Shown: piece by piece, positions 1 through 14,100 of the stretch | Layout of the letters: every line of letters begins with the position of its first letter | How positions within the stretch are numbered: position 1 is the first letter of the stretch | Assembly (NCBI GenBank): GCA_030549495.1 | Contig: JAUIRK010000985.1 | Coordinates: 186,001-250,000 of the forward strand | Direction of reading: 5' to 3' | DNA length: 64,000 bases | Origin: Nectonema munidae | Taxonomy: Eukaryota; Nematomorpha; Nectonematoida; Nectonematidae | Position numbers and translations under genes: made by a program | The notes under the pieces: generated by a model | Told to the model about the DNA's origin: nothing | Seen by the model: the letters and a program-made list of their open reading frames with translations, nothing else | Databases searched by the model: none

Positions 1-126
1 GCAAATACGCTCAGGAAAAAGTGTAGAATTTTGTTACACTTTCGCAGCAGCAGCGATAAACCAGTGTAATTTCAGCCAACCCCCAAAATCCACCATAAGG
101 TACTGCTGGCTTTTTGAAGGCATATT
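1..126 (+). repeat. Dispersed repeat, cut by the window edge
   Basis: GTAGAATTTTGTTACACTTT then CGCAGCAGCAGCGATAAACC and CTGCTGGCTTTTTG match, inverted, the copy at 39347-39475 with few differences. It could be the end of a larger transposon. Confidence 0.75.
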
Positions 127-532
127 TTATTTTTAATTAAAATATCTCGTTGTATAAACTTATTTTAAGTCCAAAAAATGAAATAAACTAAAATCATTCT
201 GACATTTTTAGAAATCTTATTTTTATCCAAAAGGAAAAGAAAGCGTTGTATTTAAAATGTTTTAATATCTATTTGGAAAGAAAAATTAAAAAATGTTCTC
301 ATTTTTATTCTAAATAGTTAAAAATATTTAAATACATTTTTATACTCGCATTATGTGTGAAAAATTAAAGCTTCGAGTTTTGAGAAGACTCTGGTTTATT
401 TCTGTTTTTTGAGATTATATAAATAAGTTTTCCTTCTAAAAAGTTGAAAACATTAAAATAAATTGCATTATCAAAAAATCAAGAATTCAAAAAGTTTTGA
501 GAAAATATAATATGGAGAAACCATATGTATAC

Positions 533-1256
533 TAGAGATGTATTGGATGTGGAATATTTTTTATTCGCGGATATCAAATTTGACATCCAAGCCAATGCGA
601 ATGTCAGAAGTAATTATTTTAGAGGATGCGGATATCATAATTGATATTGTTTTATACTTTTTAAAAATTTAAAGAGATGTCAATGCATATGTGCAGTGGC
701 GGTTATTTTTTGACTGCACCCCATGTTGGCCCCTCCACATCAGCTGAAAAAATTAATCTAGAGAATTTTGTTGATGAATTTGATAGTCGACATGATAATC
801 GTCCAATTAAGCTGCATTGAAAATTTTAAATATTGTTTTTTTATAAATAAACATTTTTTGTTTTTGGAGTGTTTCAGTGATTGTAAATACAAAGTTAAAA
901 AAGTTAAAATTTTCAAAAATTATGAAAATTCATTGGAATAATTGAAAGAAAAACAAAGTAAAACATATGTATTTGGTAAATTGCAAAATTTATAAAAAAT
1001 TATCGATTTAAAAACGTGGCTCTTGTTTCGCCCCCTCACTTTTGAAAATCTAGAACCGCCACTGCATATGTGTGCTATCATAAAGAATAATGAGAGAGAT
1101 TTAAAGTAAAAATTTTACTTTATGGTATATAGAAAAAAGAAAAATATTTGAAAATTGCGAATGTTGAAACTTAAATTATCCGCGGATGAGGATGTTAAGA
1201 GGATGTAAAATTTTTTTAAAGATAATCCGCATCTGGGGATATCCACTACATCTCTA
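533..1256. mobile_element. hAT-type non-autonomous element with a second MITE inserted in it
   Basis: Ends TAGAGATGTATTGGATGTGG / CCACTACATCTCTA are flanked by a perfect 8-bp duplication ATGTATAC (525-532 and 1257-1264), as expected for hAT elements. Bases 694-1064 are a separate inserted element. Relatives lie at 6050-6345 and 42236-42891. Confidence 0.85.
694..1064. mobile_element. 371-bp hAT-type MITE (CAGTGGCGG ends), nested
   Basis: Inverted ends CAGTGGCGGTT / AACCGCCACTG are flanked by a perfect 8-bp duplication CATATGTG (686-693, 1065-1072). It sits inside the 533-1256 element. The related copy near 6160-6195 lacks the insert, which gives an empty-site comparison. Confidence 0.88.
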
Positions 1257-1821
1257 ATGTATACATTATATTAAAGAGCACGTATTGACTTTACAAATCA
1301 AATGAAACAGAAATAGAATGTAAGATTGGTTTGCGAGTTTTTACACGCTTGTTACACGAAATGTTCGTGAACCGAAGAGGTTTTCCCCATTTTACTGTAG
1401 GTTATCAGTAGCAAATATTAAAAGCCCACATTTTCACTTTCATGATCCAGGGAACATCACGTAAACAAGTAAGTCAAAAATGATCGTAAAACGATGTGTT
1501 CCTTGGTCACGGTTCTACTGTATATGAATTTATAAAAATAGTGGAAAGTATGAAATTTTGCAAAATTCGAGAACAAAAAGATTTCGCGAACTCAATTTCA
1601 AGCGTTCTAAGTTGTTTATATTTTTTTATAACATTTAAAATCTTTCATACTATTTCGATATTAAAGTGTTTAACAAGTAAAAAAAACTAAACCTTTTAGG
1701 CGAAATATCTAAAATTTTAGAATGTTTATCCGCAAAATTAAAGCATATTAATGGTGTTCTTACTAACACAAAAGCTTAGAATATGCCCTCAATGGGATGC
1801 AAAGAGAAAGAGAGAACTTAC

Positions 1822-2136
1822 GGCAAAGGTTTCTTCATTACACGCAGATTTTAGAGGGGGCATTGAAGTGGGTAGGGATGATGATTGAAGGTTATTATTA
1901 TTGTTATTATGCTGAAGACTGGAAACAATGCTACTCTTTTCGCAGGAAGTAAGCACATCTTTGGAAACATCAGAGCAGAGGGGCGATGAGTGAGCTGTTA
2001 ACACGTCGTTGAGTTGTTTCGCATATAAGCTCAAGCAAGACTCAACAACATTCTCACTTTCTTGTGTCATTTCATTGAAATAGTTTTTGTCTTTCACATT
2101 TATCTCGTTCAACATTTTGAGGTTGAAAAATGCATC
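1822..2136 (-). CDS. KMT2C/KMT2D: KMT2C/D exon 18: DAFFNLKMLN motif, last exon visible
   Basis: The 315-base exon begins DAFFNLKMLNEINVK, which continues VLQ of exon 17 exactly as human EAFFGKDLLD continues AYLQ. It then gives about 90 residues of Ser/Asn-rich, poorly conserved sequence with an Asn6 run, ending NEETFA. An internal ATG at 2115 makes it look like a separate 108-codon ORF, but the upstream motif and the acceptor TAG at 2137-2139 show it is an internal exon. The donor GTAAGT after 1822 is consensus. No later exon was found between 1 and 1821. Confidence 0.85.
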
Positions 2137-5100
2137 CTATTGTTCAAAAGATTTACAAGTTAAGATTTGGTATATCGCATATAGATCATGTTAATGATAT
2201 AAAACATTGTTCAATGAATGGTGTGCAAAGTATGTGGTAAAGCAAATCATATGTTCTATCCACTTAACTTACCTGTACACACATTGAATCCCAGAAAAAG
2301 TAGACGACATTTAGTAATTTGATATAAAACTACGAAATCAATTGTCTTCTTTAAAAAGGGGGCTAGGATTAATCCAGTTAACCCTTTAGTGACAAATGTA
2401 TCATATATGATACATAAACAATTTTACCTTCGTCCGATTTTTCAAATAGTTTTGTAGCTTTTTAATAAATATTGTCGGATTTTTATGATCACGAAAGGAT
2501 CAAGGATCATTGTGATACCGGTGTACCAAAAACGAAAATTGACCATTATATATATATATATATAAAATTTCATTAGAAAAGAAATTAGACAAAAAGTCTT
2601 GAAAATTCTGGTATAAAGATTAATGGCGAGAATTTTATAGAGCTTAACTCTTTAACACCCTGAGTACCAACGTGACACTGCTGTCTCAACAAATGAAAAG
2701 CGCCTGCTTTAAATATTCAAAGCCCCGTTGAAAAAGAAAGCCAACGATTTGCCTTAAACCAATTGCTGCCATCTTTTCATTTAGTATTTTTATGGGAAAC
2801 TACCATACCCGGAGTTAAATTTTTTAGGCCGGACTAAATCTAAAAAAGGTCAGACAGCTGAAATCTCTATATGTTGTGTTGTGTGGTCGTTATTTAATAA
2901 ATTGGTCATCTGAAGAGAGTGTCGTCGTGTTCAAAGATTTGTGTAAATTAGCAAACTAATTCTAACTTTGTGTGCTTTCTAAACTCTACTAAAATTATTA
3001 TTAATCTGAAAATTTTAGGGGAATTCACTGCCCCTCTCGACACGTCTGGGCTAGGAGAGTAGCTTTTACCTCATAAACCAATTATAATGAGATTAGATTG
3101 TCCAGGCTAAAAAGAATTTCTTACTTGCAATACACTAGGGTAGTTTTCTGCTAGTTTTCCTTTCTTCCTATTCTTTCTTTTAGAAGTGTTTGGATTTGTT
3201 TCCGTCGCAGTTGTTTGTTCACTCTGTGAAGATTGTAAGTTAGAAGTCGATGTATTCTATCGTTAAGATTTATTTGATTGTAAAAACTATATTTAGGTAA
3301 AATTGCGAAAAGTTAAAGTTTCTTACGACTTGAGGCAGAAGAGATGAAAGTTTATTTGATGAATCTTGAGATTTTCTGTGCCGGGCAAAAAATCCACCGA
3401 TCCCTTAAGAATTAAGAGTAAAAAATTAGCAATATTCGAATCTTGATTTAGGATTTGTAAAAAAAATATTTAGATTTAATAACCCTTTCGTGACCAGTGT
3501 ATCATATATGATACATAAACAATTTTACATTCGTCAGCTCTTTCAAATAGTTTTGTATATGAATCTTCTGCTTTTTAATAAATATCGTCTGATTTTTCTG
3601 ATTACGAAAGGGTTAACGAGTTTTCATAACCAGAAGCGATTCAGTAGAAGATTGTACACCCACAGTAAAAATTAATCAGAAATTTTATTTTTTGAATTCA
3701 AAAAAAATAACCCCATAAAAATTCTCTTATCCCAAATTAAATAATTAAAAATAATTAAATGTTCTTCCTATGCCAGTCATAAAGAAAGTTAGTATGGTTT
3801 AAACGTAGTGAATTGATTTTGACATTTTATGGTTCAGATGTTAGTTTTTCTGCGATAACCAAAACATTAATCACATATTGAGATAAACATTTGATAGTTT
3901 ATATATATCAAGTTGAAGATGGGAAAATCAAATATCCGAAACTTATTCTTCTCTAGTTAAACTAATTTGAAATCAAAGTTATGTATATTAATAACGCAAA
4001 ATAAAAAAATCGTTAAAAGCTCTTAAAGCAATAATCTTAAAAAATGAATATCAATCATTAATCTTTCAAGAAAAAATGAAAAAGTTAGAAATTTGGTAGG
4101 CGTGACTGATATCAAGAAAGCTATAAAAACACAAGGACACAAATGGTTTAGACGTGTTTCCAGAACAAATATGGTCCAGCTTATAAAGGAAACTCTAGAA
4201 TTAAGTTTCGGTAGAAAAAAGAAACGTAAAAAATAATAGATTAAATCATTTAAAAAAAGGTCTAACCCGTTTGCCATTCATTTCGGAATTCTGATCTGAC
4301 GGTTTTAATCAGAAAAACACTGAATAGTATTTAGAATCGTTAAATTCAGCATCAGAAGGATTCCTCATGTTATTCATACTTTTAATGAGGATAAGCGATG
4401 AAATGAGTAAAAAATAGGTGGGAAGGTTTTTTTTAATCTTACCCAAATTCACGAATTTTATTATACAGTGTTTTAATCAGAACAAATTTTCTCGGAGGGA
4501 AGAAATAGCAAAAGTTTTTGGAGAGAGGGAGAGACGTTAGCATCCTCTTTTGACGCCATTGATATGTACGTAAATTATAACGGCTAATAACAAAAATAAA
4601 TTATTCATATTTTTATCATGCCAAGAATAGTAAGAAATTGACTACATGCTGATTCAAAAGTCGTTATTTATACATTGGGATAATATAGCTTTTTTTGAAA
4701 AAAAATTAATTGTAAGAACAGTGTACAGTTAACCACCTCTAATCTGGAAATCACTAATTCGGAGATTCGTTAGTCCGAAACAATAATAATAATAACTTTA
4801 TTGAACAAAAAAAACATTTGTTCTTTGTCTGTTCATATTTTTTATATATAAAGGGAATGTGCATATGAATGAACAAATGGATGTTCGAATATATCCGCTG
4901 TAAAGAACCTCGTATATAAACACATTGTAATAGAATAGTATAGATTGAGAAGAATATATACAAGGAAAAACAATAATAGATACAAAAAACATAGGAAAAT
5001 TTCTTTTGAATTTTAACACGAAGATGCTCGAATTGAAAGGAAAACAAGTATTTCCAAAGTAATGCTTGATTGATTCAATTAACAACCGAGCGAGCTTCTT

Positions 5101-8100
5101 GAAGGTTTAGAAAATAAAAGTCTCATAAATGAAGAAGAACTAATGAGTCGCTATATCTTGCCAGAAAAAGTAATTAGAGCAAGATCAAAACACCTAAAAC
5201 AATAAGTTTAAAAAGAGTGTTCAACAAACTGCCTACGCCCAGTAGAATCAGTATATCTGAAAATTAACTTACACATTCTAATGTGCAATAATTTTTAGTT
5301 GGAGTCAAGTTTATAGTGAGAGAAATAAGAATCACTAATCCGCAAGAATCACTAATTAGGAAAGGCAGAATCCCAAGTATTGCGAATTATTAGTGATAGT
5401 CGACTGTATTTATTTAGGCCTTTGAGGGGCGGAATTTATAAGACTAATCGTTTGCTTTCTTTTTCAATGGAATTTCGGTGAACGGTATATTGATTTCCCA
5501 TTTTTTGATTCTTAGTATTGTTGATACGCGGAAATTTAACTTCCGAAAATATTGTTTTGTGGTATGCTTATTCACAGAAGAAAACTGAATTCGTGGAGGC
5601 TGTTGCAAGGATTTAACATTATAAAACTAGTATTTCATCTTTTTTCAAAAATAAGTATTGTTTGTCTACCATTTTAATAAATATTGTTTCTGTGCAAAGA
5701 CTTTGCATGCTTTCTTTTTTAGTTAAACAGTGTTATTGAAATTATTATTAATGAATAAACTCCTATTCGGATGAATATGCCAATTGACCGTGTACTCACA
5801 AAATAAATTTACAGGAGATAGGTCCAGAAAGAAATTGCCACAAGCTCATTATTTCTTCGTTAATAAATTGGAATCAAACAACCCGGAATCAAAGAACCAG
5901 AATCAAAAAACAGGGAATCAACGTACCTAGAACCAAAATTCCATATACCTAAGGCTGGTACACCAGTGCCACACTGGTTCCCAAAGGGTTATTATTAACA
6001 GGCTCTCTATGTTTACAATTATTTTTCCAAAGAAGCAAGAAAATGTAATTTTTAGATATGTACCAGATGTCAAATTTTTAATTAATTTTTAAGCGGATGT
6101 GGATATCATAATAGCTATTCTAAGCAAACGCAAGTTTATACTTCTTAAAAATTTAGAGAGAGAGCATGTCAATGGTATATGTATGTGTAATCATAGAGAT
6201 ACAAATCATAAAAATTGCAAAATTTGAAACAAACTTTGCGGTATATAAAAAAAGGAAAAATGTTTGAAAGCGGATGCTGAAACTTAAATGCTCCGCAAGG
6301 ATGTTAGGAGGATGCGAAAAAATTTTGCGGATATACGATACAAGTTTCAAGTTAAGTTTCTAATTCGTTAATAACAGGAATGACCAGGCGCTATCCAGTG
6401 TAAAGTTATCTTTTGATAGTAAGTTAACTTTTGTTGTTTATATTGCGAATTTTAAATCGGCATGTACATACCTAGACCAATTTTGTAGATTTGGCGCTTC
6501 CTTTTTTTCTTTGGATTTGTAGATTCTGATTCGGCTGTTGTTGCTGGGGTCTGTGGACACTCTTCATCAGAAGTATTATCTGGTGTAGCTTTAGAAGTAT
6601 CTAAATTTAAATGAATCTTATACTCGTTATCGAGATACGGATTTTTGAAATCTTATCGCAGTCTCAATGCTGTCTTAACATAGAAAGCACTTCCTTCAAT
6701 AGTCATAACTTTTTTGGAACGCTTAGTTACACTGCCAACAGACTTCACAAATGCAGAATGCTTCCATGGCAACATGAAATACGCGGATACAAAAGGTTAT
6801 CTAAGTTGGACAAAATATCTGAAATGATCAACACCACATTAAAAGCTCAACACTTTAAAAAATAAAATGCTTAGATTCATTAAAAATCTGTTTTCCTCTT
6901 TTTTTATCGAATAAACTTCTTACAATTAACTGATACTTCATAGAATGATGAAAAATGCTCATATCAAACAACATATGGTTATGCCGAAAAATATATTAAA
7001 TCAACGTTCTATGTTGATGGATTAAATAATTACAAACAAGAAATACATGAGTACAAAATGTAGTGATCTAAAAGAGAACAAGTTCAATAACTTTTTTCCT
7101 ACGCTAGCTTCAACGTAAATCGTGTATGTTCATTTGAAATCCAAATGCTCAACAAAAATATATTGAATTTAAAGTTATTAGAAAAAACATTCACTGACAA
7201 AAACAAAATGACTACGTCTTGAGTCATTTGTCCTGATAAGGATTTAGTGAAAATTGAAAAAGCATTTATTACTTTTTGTATTGGATGAATTTTCAGCAGT
7301 GCAAGTATTCTTTAAAGAAGGGGGATCCGTGAGATGTTTAAGAGAAGAAAATCCAGAATCAGTCAGAAAGACGCCATCGACTAGATTCCTTTTGGTTGTG
7401 GAAAATAGTGAGGATGAATTTTTTTGACAAGCAGCAAAGTAAAATGGATCTAAAATGTTGGCAATAAAATCAACGCCTTGAAAAGCATAAAATTTATACA
7501 TACCGTTTTTAATTATTGCACAAAGAAATTAGAAATAAAAATTGTATACATAATAAATACTTAATATCAAAAAAAAATAGTGTTACTTGCTTTCGGTTTG
7601 AAAGAAGCTTAGCTTTCATGATCGTTCTATAAAGCTTCTTTCCAAGTTAAAAATCAAGTTATATATTAGAAATAATTACTTTCCAAGATTATAAAAGAAT
7701 ACAGACTGTATGTAATTTTGAGAGATTTCATGAAATTTTATAAAACATTATTTCTTTGAAAGATTTACTATAAATTTAGAGGCATACTAGTCATCTAGGT
7801 CAGCGTTTTTCAAACTTTTTTTGCTGTGACCCATAATACTCAGGTGTAATAAGACAAACTCTGATCACTACGTCCATTTATTCAGCATCGACAATTTATA
7901 TGTATATTTTTTTATGATCTGCGCATCGCTTTATTTATTTGTATATGAATAAAATATTAATACTTTTAGATTTTCTTCACTTTCCCTCCCTTGATGCCCC
8001 TTCTTTTTTTGTCACGACCCATTTTATTTTTCACGCGACCCAGTGAAGGGTCGGGACCCACAGTTTGAATAACGCTGATCTAGGTGACCGGTGATTTGAT

Positions 8101-11100
8101 TCAATATTCAAAAGAAAAATTTTAATTTATTTTAGAATTTAAATGATTTTTAAGATAACTTGCTATAAAATAATTATTTTCTAACATTTATGGAAAAAAA
8201 TTAGGGTATAAATATTAAAGATTTAATACACGCAATCTATCAAAAACTTTAAAAGATACTCCTTTCATCTTTTTTCCTTTAACTTTTTTATTCTGTTGTT
8301 TTAGAGCAAGGGTTGGCAAAGTGCTCGATATCAAACCCCTGGGGTCGATAACAGATCTATCTAGATAGCTTGCCAGCCAACTAGGATATTTTGATGCAGA
8401 TTACCTTCAAAATTCATACTTGAATAATAATGACTAATTAGATTCAATGAGTATGTTTTATCAGTTGTTACACTCTTTTTAATCCCCCCCCCCCTCCTAA
8501 AATAATTTTTTTAATAAGCTATACATGAAAATGAATAAAATAGTTAAATCTACCTGATGGATTCGAAAATCCTTTGTCTTGAGGTGAAATTGGAGTTACG
8601 CATGATATTGCTAAAAATATATAAAAACGAATAAATGGCATAAAGGCTAAGAAAAAGAACATTACTTTTTCCATTTTTCTCTGAGACTTCGCGACAGAGT
8701 TTACAAGTGTAGTTGTTATCAGAGAGGTATTGTGCATCAGATTCACACAAAATTTTGTCACAACTTCCTTTAAACCACCTAAAATACACATACGATGTGA
8801 AGAAAATGAAATAATTTATAATAAAAAAAATTAAATATCTGTTTTCACAGTGATTCAAACTGATAAAATTTGAAAACAAAACTTAATTTCATATATGGCT
8901 TGAACTTGTTAGAAAGAAGGTTTAAGTTTAGCCCAATTTAAAAGTAAGTTTAAAGTAGTGTGTATTTTTCACGAAATCTGTAGCAACCTCCCACATTCTA
9001 CTAAATAATTTCTTGAATTAGTTAAATTTCCTTACAGCTTTCGAATCCACCTAATTTTAGCACTTTATCTTTACCCCCCCCCCCCCTTCTCCTCCCACCC
9101 CGCTCAATTCAAAAACAATTTGGCAAACGGAAGTTTGTGTCAAAAATTTTATCCAGAATTTACAAATGGCAGAAAAATAATATTTTGTCAAGTGAAAATC
9201 TTTGAACTTTTTTATTAAGTATAATTTAAATGAAATGAAAAAAATTGCAAAAAAATTGGAGTTACCAAGGAAGGATTATGATAAAAAAAATAGTGTAAGA
9301 TTAATGGAAATTACAGTAATTGTAAATTAAATAAGATTGTCTAATTTTCATTTGTTAAAAACTTCAAATCAGAGGATATAAAAAGATTTTCCATCTTTTC
9401 AACAAATTTTAATTGATTAATTATATTTAAAAAAAATTCAAAATATTATTAAGAATTACTTGAAAGTGTGATAATAAGCTGTTGTGAAAGACTAGGTTTG
9501 ATTATGAATGATGGGTTCAATTCTCAAAGTTACAATTAAAAAGTTTTATTATTCATAGGAAAATTAGCATGTTGAATGCAAGTAAACAAACTTCAGGAAA
9601 TTCAGAAAAAGTGAAAAGACAGTAGAGTACATAAAAATAATTGCACCATGAGAAAGATAGGTAAGAAAATAGTTAATGTACGATACTTTTTTTATATCGC
9701 CTGAAATCTGATTAAAAATAAGGCAAATTGCTAAGCAAATCTCAGGCCTCATATGGATGTCGTGCTAAATTAGTGGGAATTGCAAACATCGCCTTCATTT
9801 CTCCGTTTCCCAAGAAATAAGACTTATTTTGAGTTAATATTTTTAATATGATTTGATAAAAATTATAATTTGTTATAAGCTAAACAACCACACAAGCAAC
9901 GTGGGGCCTGATCGAGAAAATGGAGTTGTTTATAAAAAAGGTGTAAAGAAAATACCTGGAACAAAAGAAAGATTAAAAAAATGCACTCAAACACTTTTTT
10001 TTCACTTTTTCATAGTGAAAAAGAAAAGATTCTCTGATTTTTTAGAATAAAATACTGGTGCTTCCTCAAAGCATAAACCTTTATAATGTGTATCGCTTCA
10101 ATCTTTTGCGAGACAAAAGACATTTGGCTAAAAATTGAATTATAGGAAAAATAATAACGTGTATTTACTTTAAATATTTCATATGGAAGAAAGTATTATA
10201 AAGAAATTATAAATCTCAAAATTAAAGTTTTTGCCAGCTTTCGCGTCCTTTGTGACTTATAAGTTGTGCAAAAATCAATCAATCAAAAGTAAAGAACTTA
10301 TTATATATCCTAGAAAAAGCTGAAGAGATTAATTAATTGGATAAAAAAAAGGTACCATAATCAATTAGATCTAATCGTCGGTCGTAGAAGATTTCTTTTT
10401 TATGTAGTTTTAAAGTAAATTACTCCATGTCGCATGCATTTCATGTACTCTAATGAGTTAACCCCCTTGCCGACCAGAAATTTATTGCTAATCGTATGCT
10501 TTTTTTGCAATTGTATTTCATTGGTCCTCAAAGGGTTTAAAATGAAGATACAAAAATTAAAACAAGCTTAAAGCAAACCTGGAACAGATGAAGCAGTTCA
10601 TTATTAAATCGCCTTCAACATACTTTTGATTGCAACAAGGACAACATTCCCTACTATAACAACAACCACACAGAGTGTAATTTGCCTTCCAAACAGAGTT
10701 GATGCCTGCGTTTTGCGTTAGACACTTGTAACAAACTACGCACCTAAATAACGCACTCATTCGTCAAAAATAGTCACCAGAAAAAAAACGAGAATCATAC
10801 TTAGGACATTTCCATCCACCAGAGGGAATAGAGGATAGAGAAGGGGTTAGGCAGTAGGTATGGTAGCAAATGTCGCAACAGTCACACAACAAAAGTTTAC
10901 TTTCATCATCAGATCTGCCGCAACCTTCACATATGAGACAACGGTAACATCTCCAACCGTAACGCGTTAGTGTGCCGTTCAACTGCAAATAAAATGGGCC
11001 AAACATTAAAATAGAACCAAGGTAATTTTAGAGAAGAAGATTTGTTCAATCTTTTTCATGTGATAATAAAAAGAAAAAAATAGATTTATTAATAACATTA

Positions 11101-14100
11101 AAATGTAATTTTCTAAATATTAGAATTAAATAGCACTATTTACTCAAATCATAATAAAATGAATTATATTTTATACAAAGCATATAAAATATCGATAAGT
11201 ATTAAAAAAAACTTAACCATTCAATTTTTACATTGAAAAAATAGCTTATAGTTGAGATATTTCATAATTCATGCGATCAAGCATAGAAATTTATCATACA
11301 ATAAAGGCATTTTTTTAGGATTTTTAGCGAGAAGGAGCCATGCATCAGAAAATGAAGCTAACATTCTCATAAATGATATATTTATTTTAACTAAAATTTT
11401 GGATAAATTGTCTCTAGTTGAACCGATATGCTCTATGGAGGGCGCAGAGAAGGATACGTGGGCTGAGGAAGAAGCAAAACTTATTCCTGTTAACACTGAA
11501 CAGGTCCTGATTAAAGGGCCAATAGAAAGGAAGTAAACATGGCATAAAAGACAAAAGATAGTTGTCTAAGAAACCGAACTTTTCCATTTCGAATACAATT
11601 GTTTTTATTTTATTTTCGCAATCAGCTATTATCTTCACACATTCACAGAGTGCGTGTACAATTTTTCGATAAAAGATCTTTTTCAGAGCAAAACTCAATT
11701 GATAACTTGAGTATACAGTTTTTCAAGAAGAAAATCAAGCTTGAGATCACAATGGATGAGGCAGTGTGAGAAAAAATCAATATTTTAATTATTCAAGATA
11801 TTTTTTGGAAAATGTAGAGAAAAAACATGCTAAATCTTAGGCATGATAAATATAAAAACAAAAAAAATAAAAACATGAAAACATTTTACTTTAGATTTTT
11901 ACACTCAAGAAATTTCCTTCTTTAAACATAAATAACTAATAATAATTAAAAGCAGAAAAGACAAAATTCTTTTCTTTTTGGTGAATAAAGAAGATAACTG
12001 AAGGACTGGAGAGAAAGACTAAAATGAAAAGAATGTGAAAAAATAGTGAATATATTGACCTTAACGAGACAAGATAACTCAAGAACGTAAAAAAGATATA
12101 ATATCTAATAATCGAAAAAAGGTGTAAATCTATCAATATATTAATATTATTAATAGAGGATCTAGTTATGGAAGCGCGCTCCCCAAATATTTCGTGATTG
12201 CAAACCCCAACAAAGGGTATCATAATTGGTAAATAGTTTAATTTCCCACATATTACAGAATATAGAATAATAGATCATAAAATGGAAGATGGCGAATGAT
12301 ACCTTAACATCGACGCAGTAAGCATGATAGGAATTTGCACATTGGTAGCAGCTAAGCAGGATTCCCTCTTCGTTATTGCTGTCACCAATACTACCACATG
12401 CAGAACACATTTCTTGATTAAGACTGTAGGAATCTTTTGAAGAAAACAAAATCGGCACAAACTCGGGATCATCATCTTCTGCAGTAAAGCTGAAGAAGTC
12501 TTCTTTGTTAGAGGAGGAAACGGCGTTGTTGGATGAGATTTCTTTCTTCTCTACCACTGCTGCTGATGACGGAACGATAATAGAGGAAATCTTATAGCTT
12601 CCGCTTTCTGCTATCAATGAAGATGTGTTTGGACAGCGTGGGGTAGCATTGCGCCGCTTGCTACGTTTATTCTTTGCAGGAATGAGAGAAGGAGCATCTG
12701 TGTTTTTAGTTTTGTTGCTTGCGATAGATTTTCCTTTATACTTCTCAGATGGTACGCAACTCTTTTCCAAATTTGTGAAAATTGAAGGTGTAGAATTAAC
12801 AAAGGTGGTGGAGTAGGAAGAAGTAGATGATAAGTTAGCTACCGATTCACAAGACTTTTTCCACAAAGAACTTTGAGGAGGATTGCATTTTGGTGTTGTG
12901 ATGAGATCATTGCTTGAAGATGCTTGGCATAGAGGGATCAGTGTTGCTTTAGTGGAATAGGAGGGAGCGTCTTTTTCAGATTGAAAGATAAATTCTTGTT
13001 TTATGCTACATGGAGGAAGCAACTCTGATTCAGATGCTTTCAATTCGGGCTTCCCTCTACACAAAAAGCAGATGTATGAAAGAAAATGAAGATCCGTTTC
13101 TCGCTGCTTCTGGTACTCACTAATGTCTACACTTGTGTCACAAGATGAATGGATGAACCTTAAAGACAATTAAAAAATGGATTACGGTGAAAATAAAAAG
13201 TATCAAATTTCAGTATTTGTAAAATGTTAAAAATATAAGCAAAATAAGGCTCAAAACAAAAATTCAAGGTTGATAGTCTTTATTTTAATTGCAAATACGA
13301 GAAGATGATTTTTTACCAGCATATAAATTAAAGTATTACATTAATAAAATCAAATTGTATCCTCACATAATTTATAGTTTAGAAAATTGAAATTTCAAAT
13401 TTTCTGATGAAAAATAGTTGTGATTCAAAAGAAAGCTCCAACTACTACTAAACTACATTTCCATCATAAAATTTCATGATCTGTATAAACGAATGTTATT
13501 GTTTTTCACATATTCTTTAACAGGATGTCGCCAAAAATTCTGGAATCAAGTTTCAAAACTATATAAAGAATATTTGTCCAATTTTCCAGTTTTGATAGCA
13601 TCTCTTTTCATTTTTAAGAAAGCACTTGAAGAGAAGTTAATTTGTGCATCTCTTCCATTCGCTTTTCTTGTGCAAACTCTTAATCACGTGCACAAAATAG
13701 TGGATTTTAATCTAAAAGTTATGCTTGCTATTTATTTAAAAAAGAGACAATAATAAAAGTTTATTAATAGTTTTAAAATATTTGGTATACAAAATTATTT
13801 TTGCTAAATGTTTAAAAAAAAAAGCTCGGTTTATCACTGCATTCATTTGCGGCAATTTAAAGTCGTAAAAAAACTTTTTCTAAAAATAAATATGGAAAAT
13901 TAAACAGTTTCCATGGCACTATTGGCATATTTCCGTTGGAAGAAAATTATTATTATTATTCTAGAATTATGAGGGGATGAATCTATTTTTATATGTAATA
14001 TTAAAAAGAGATATATGAGGAATAATAGCACTTTTTTGTAGCGAAAAATTGAACAATAAGTGTAATGAAAAAGACATACCTATTACAAAACATACATTGC

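Noticed and set aside
2276-2332. Possible extra KMT2C/D exon ending in a perfect CAG-GTAAGT donor
   Set aside because: Exon 17 joins exon 18 directly in phase and in line with human LQ-EAFF; the candidate has no homology and a poor acceptor.
11252-11536. 94-codon plus-strand frame with an acidic end
   Set aside because: It lies within a KMT2C/D intron, overlaps frames of similar length on the other strand, and has no homology I know.
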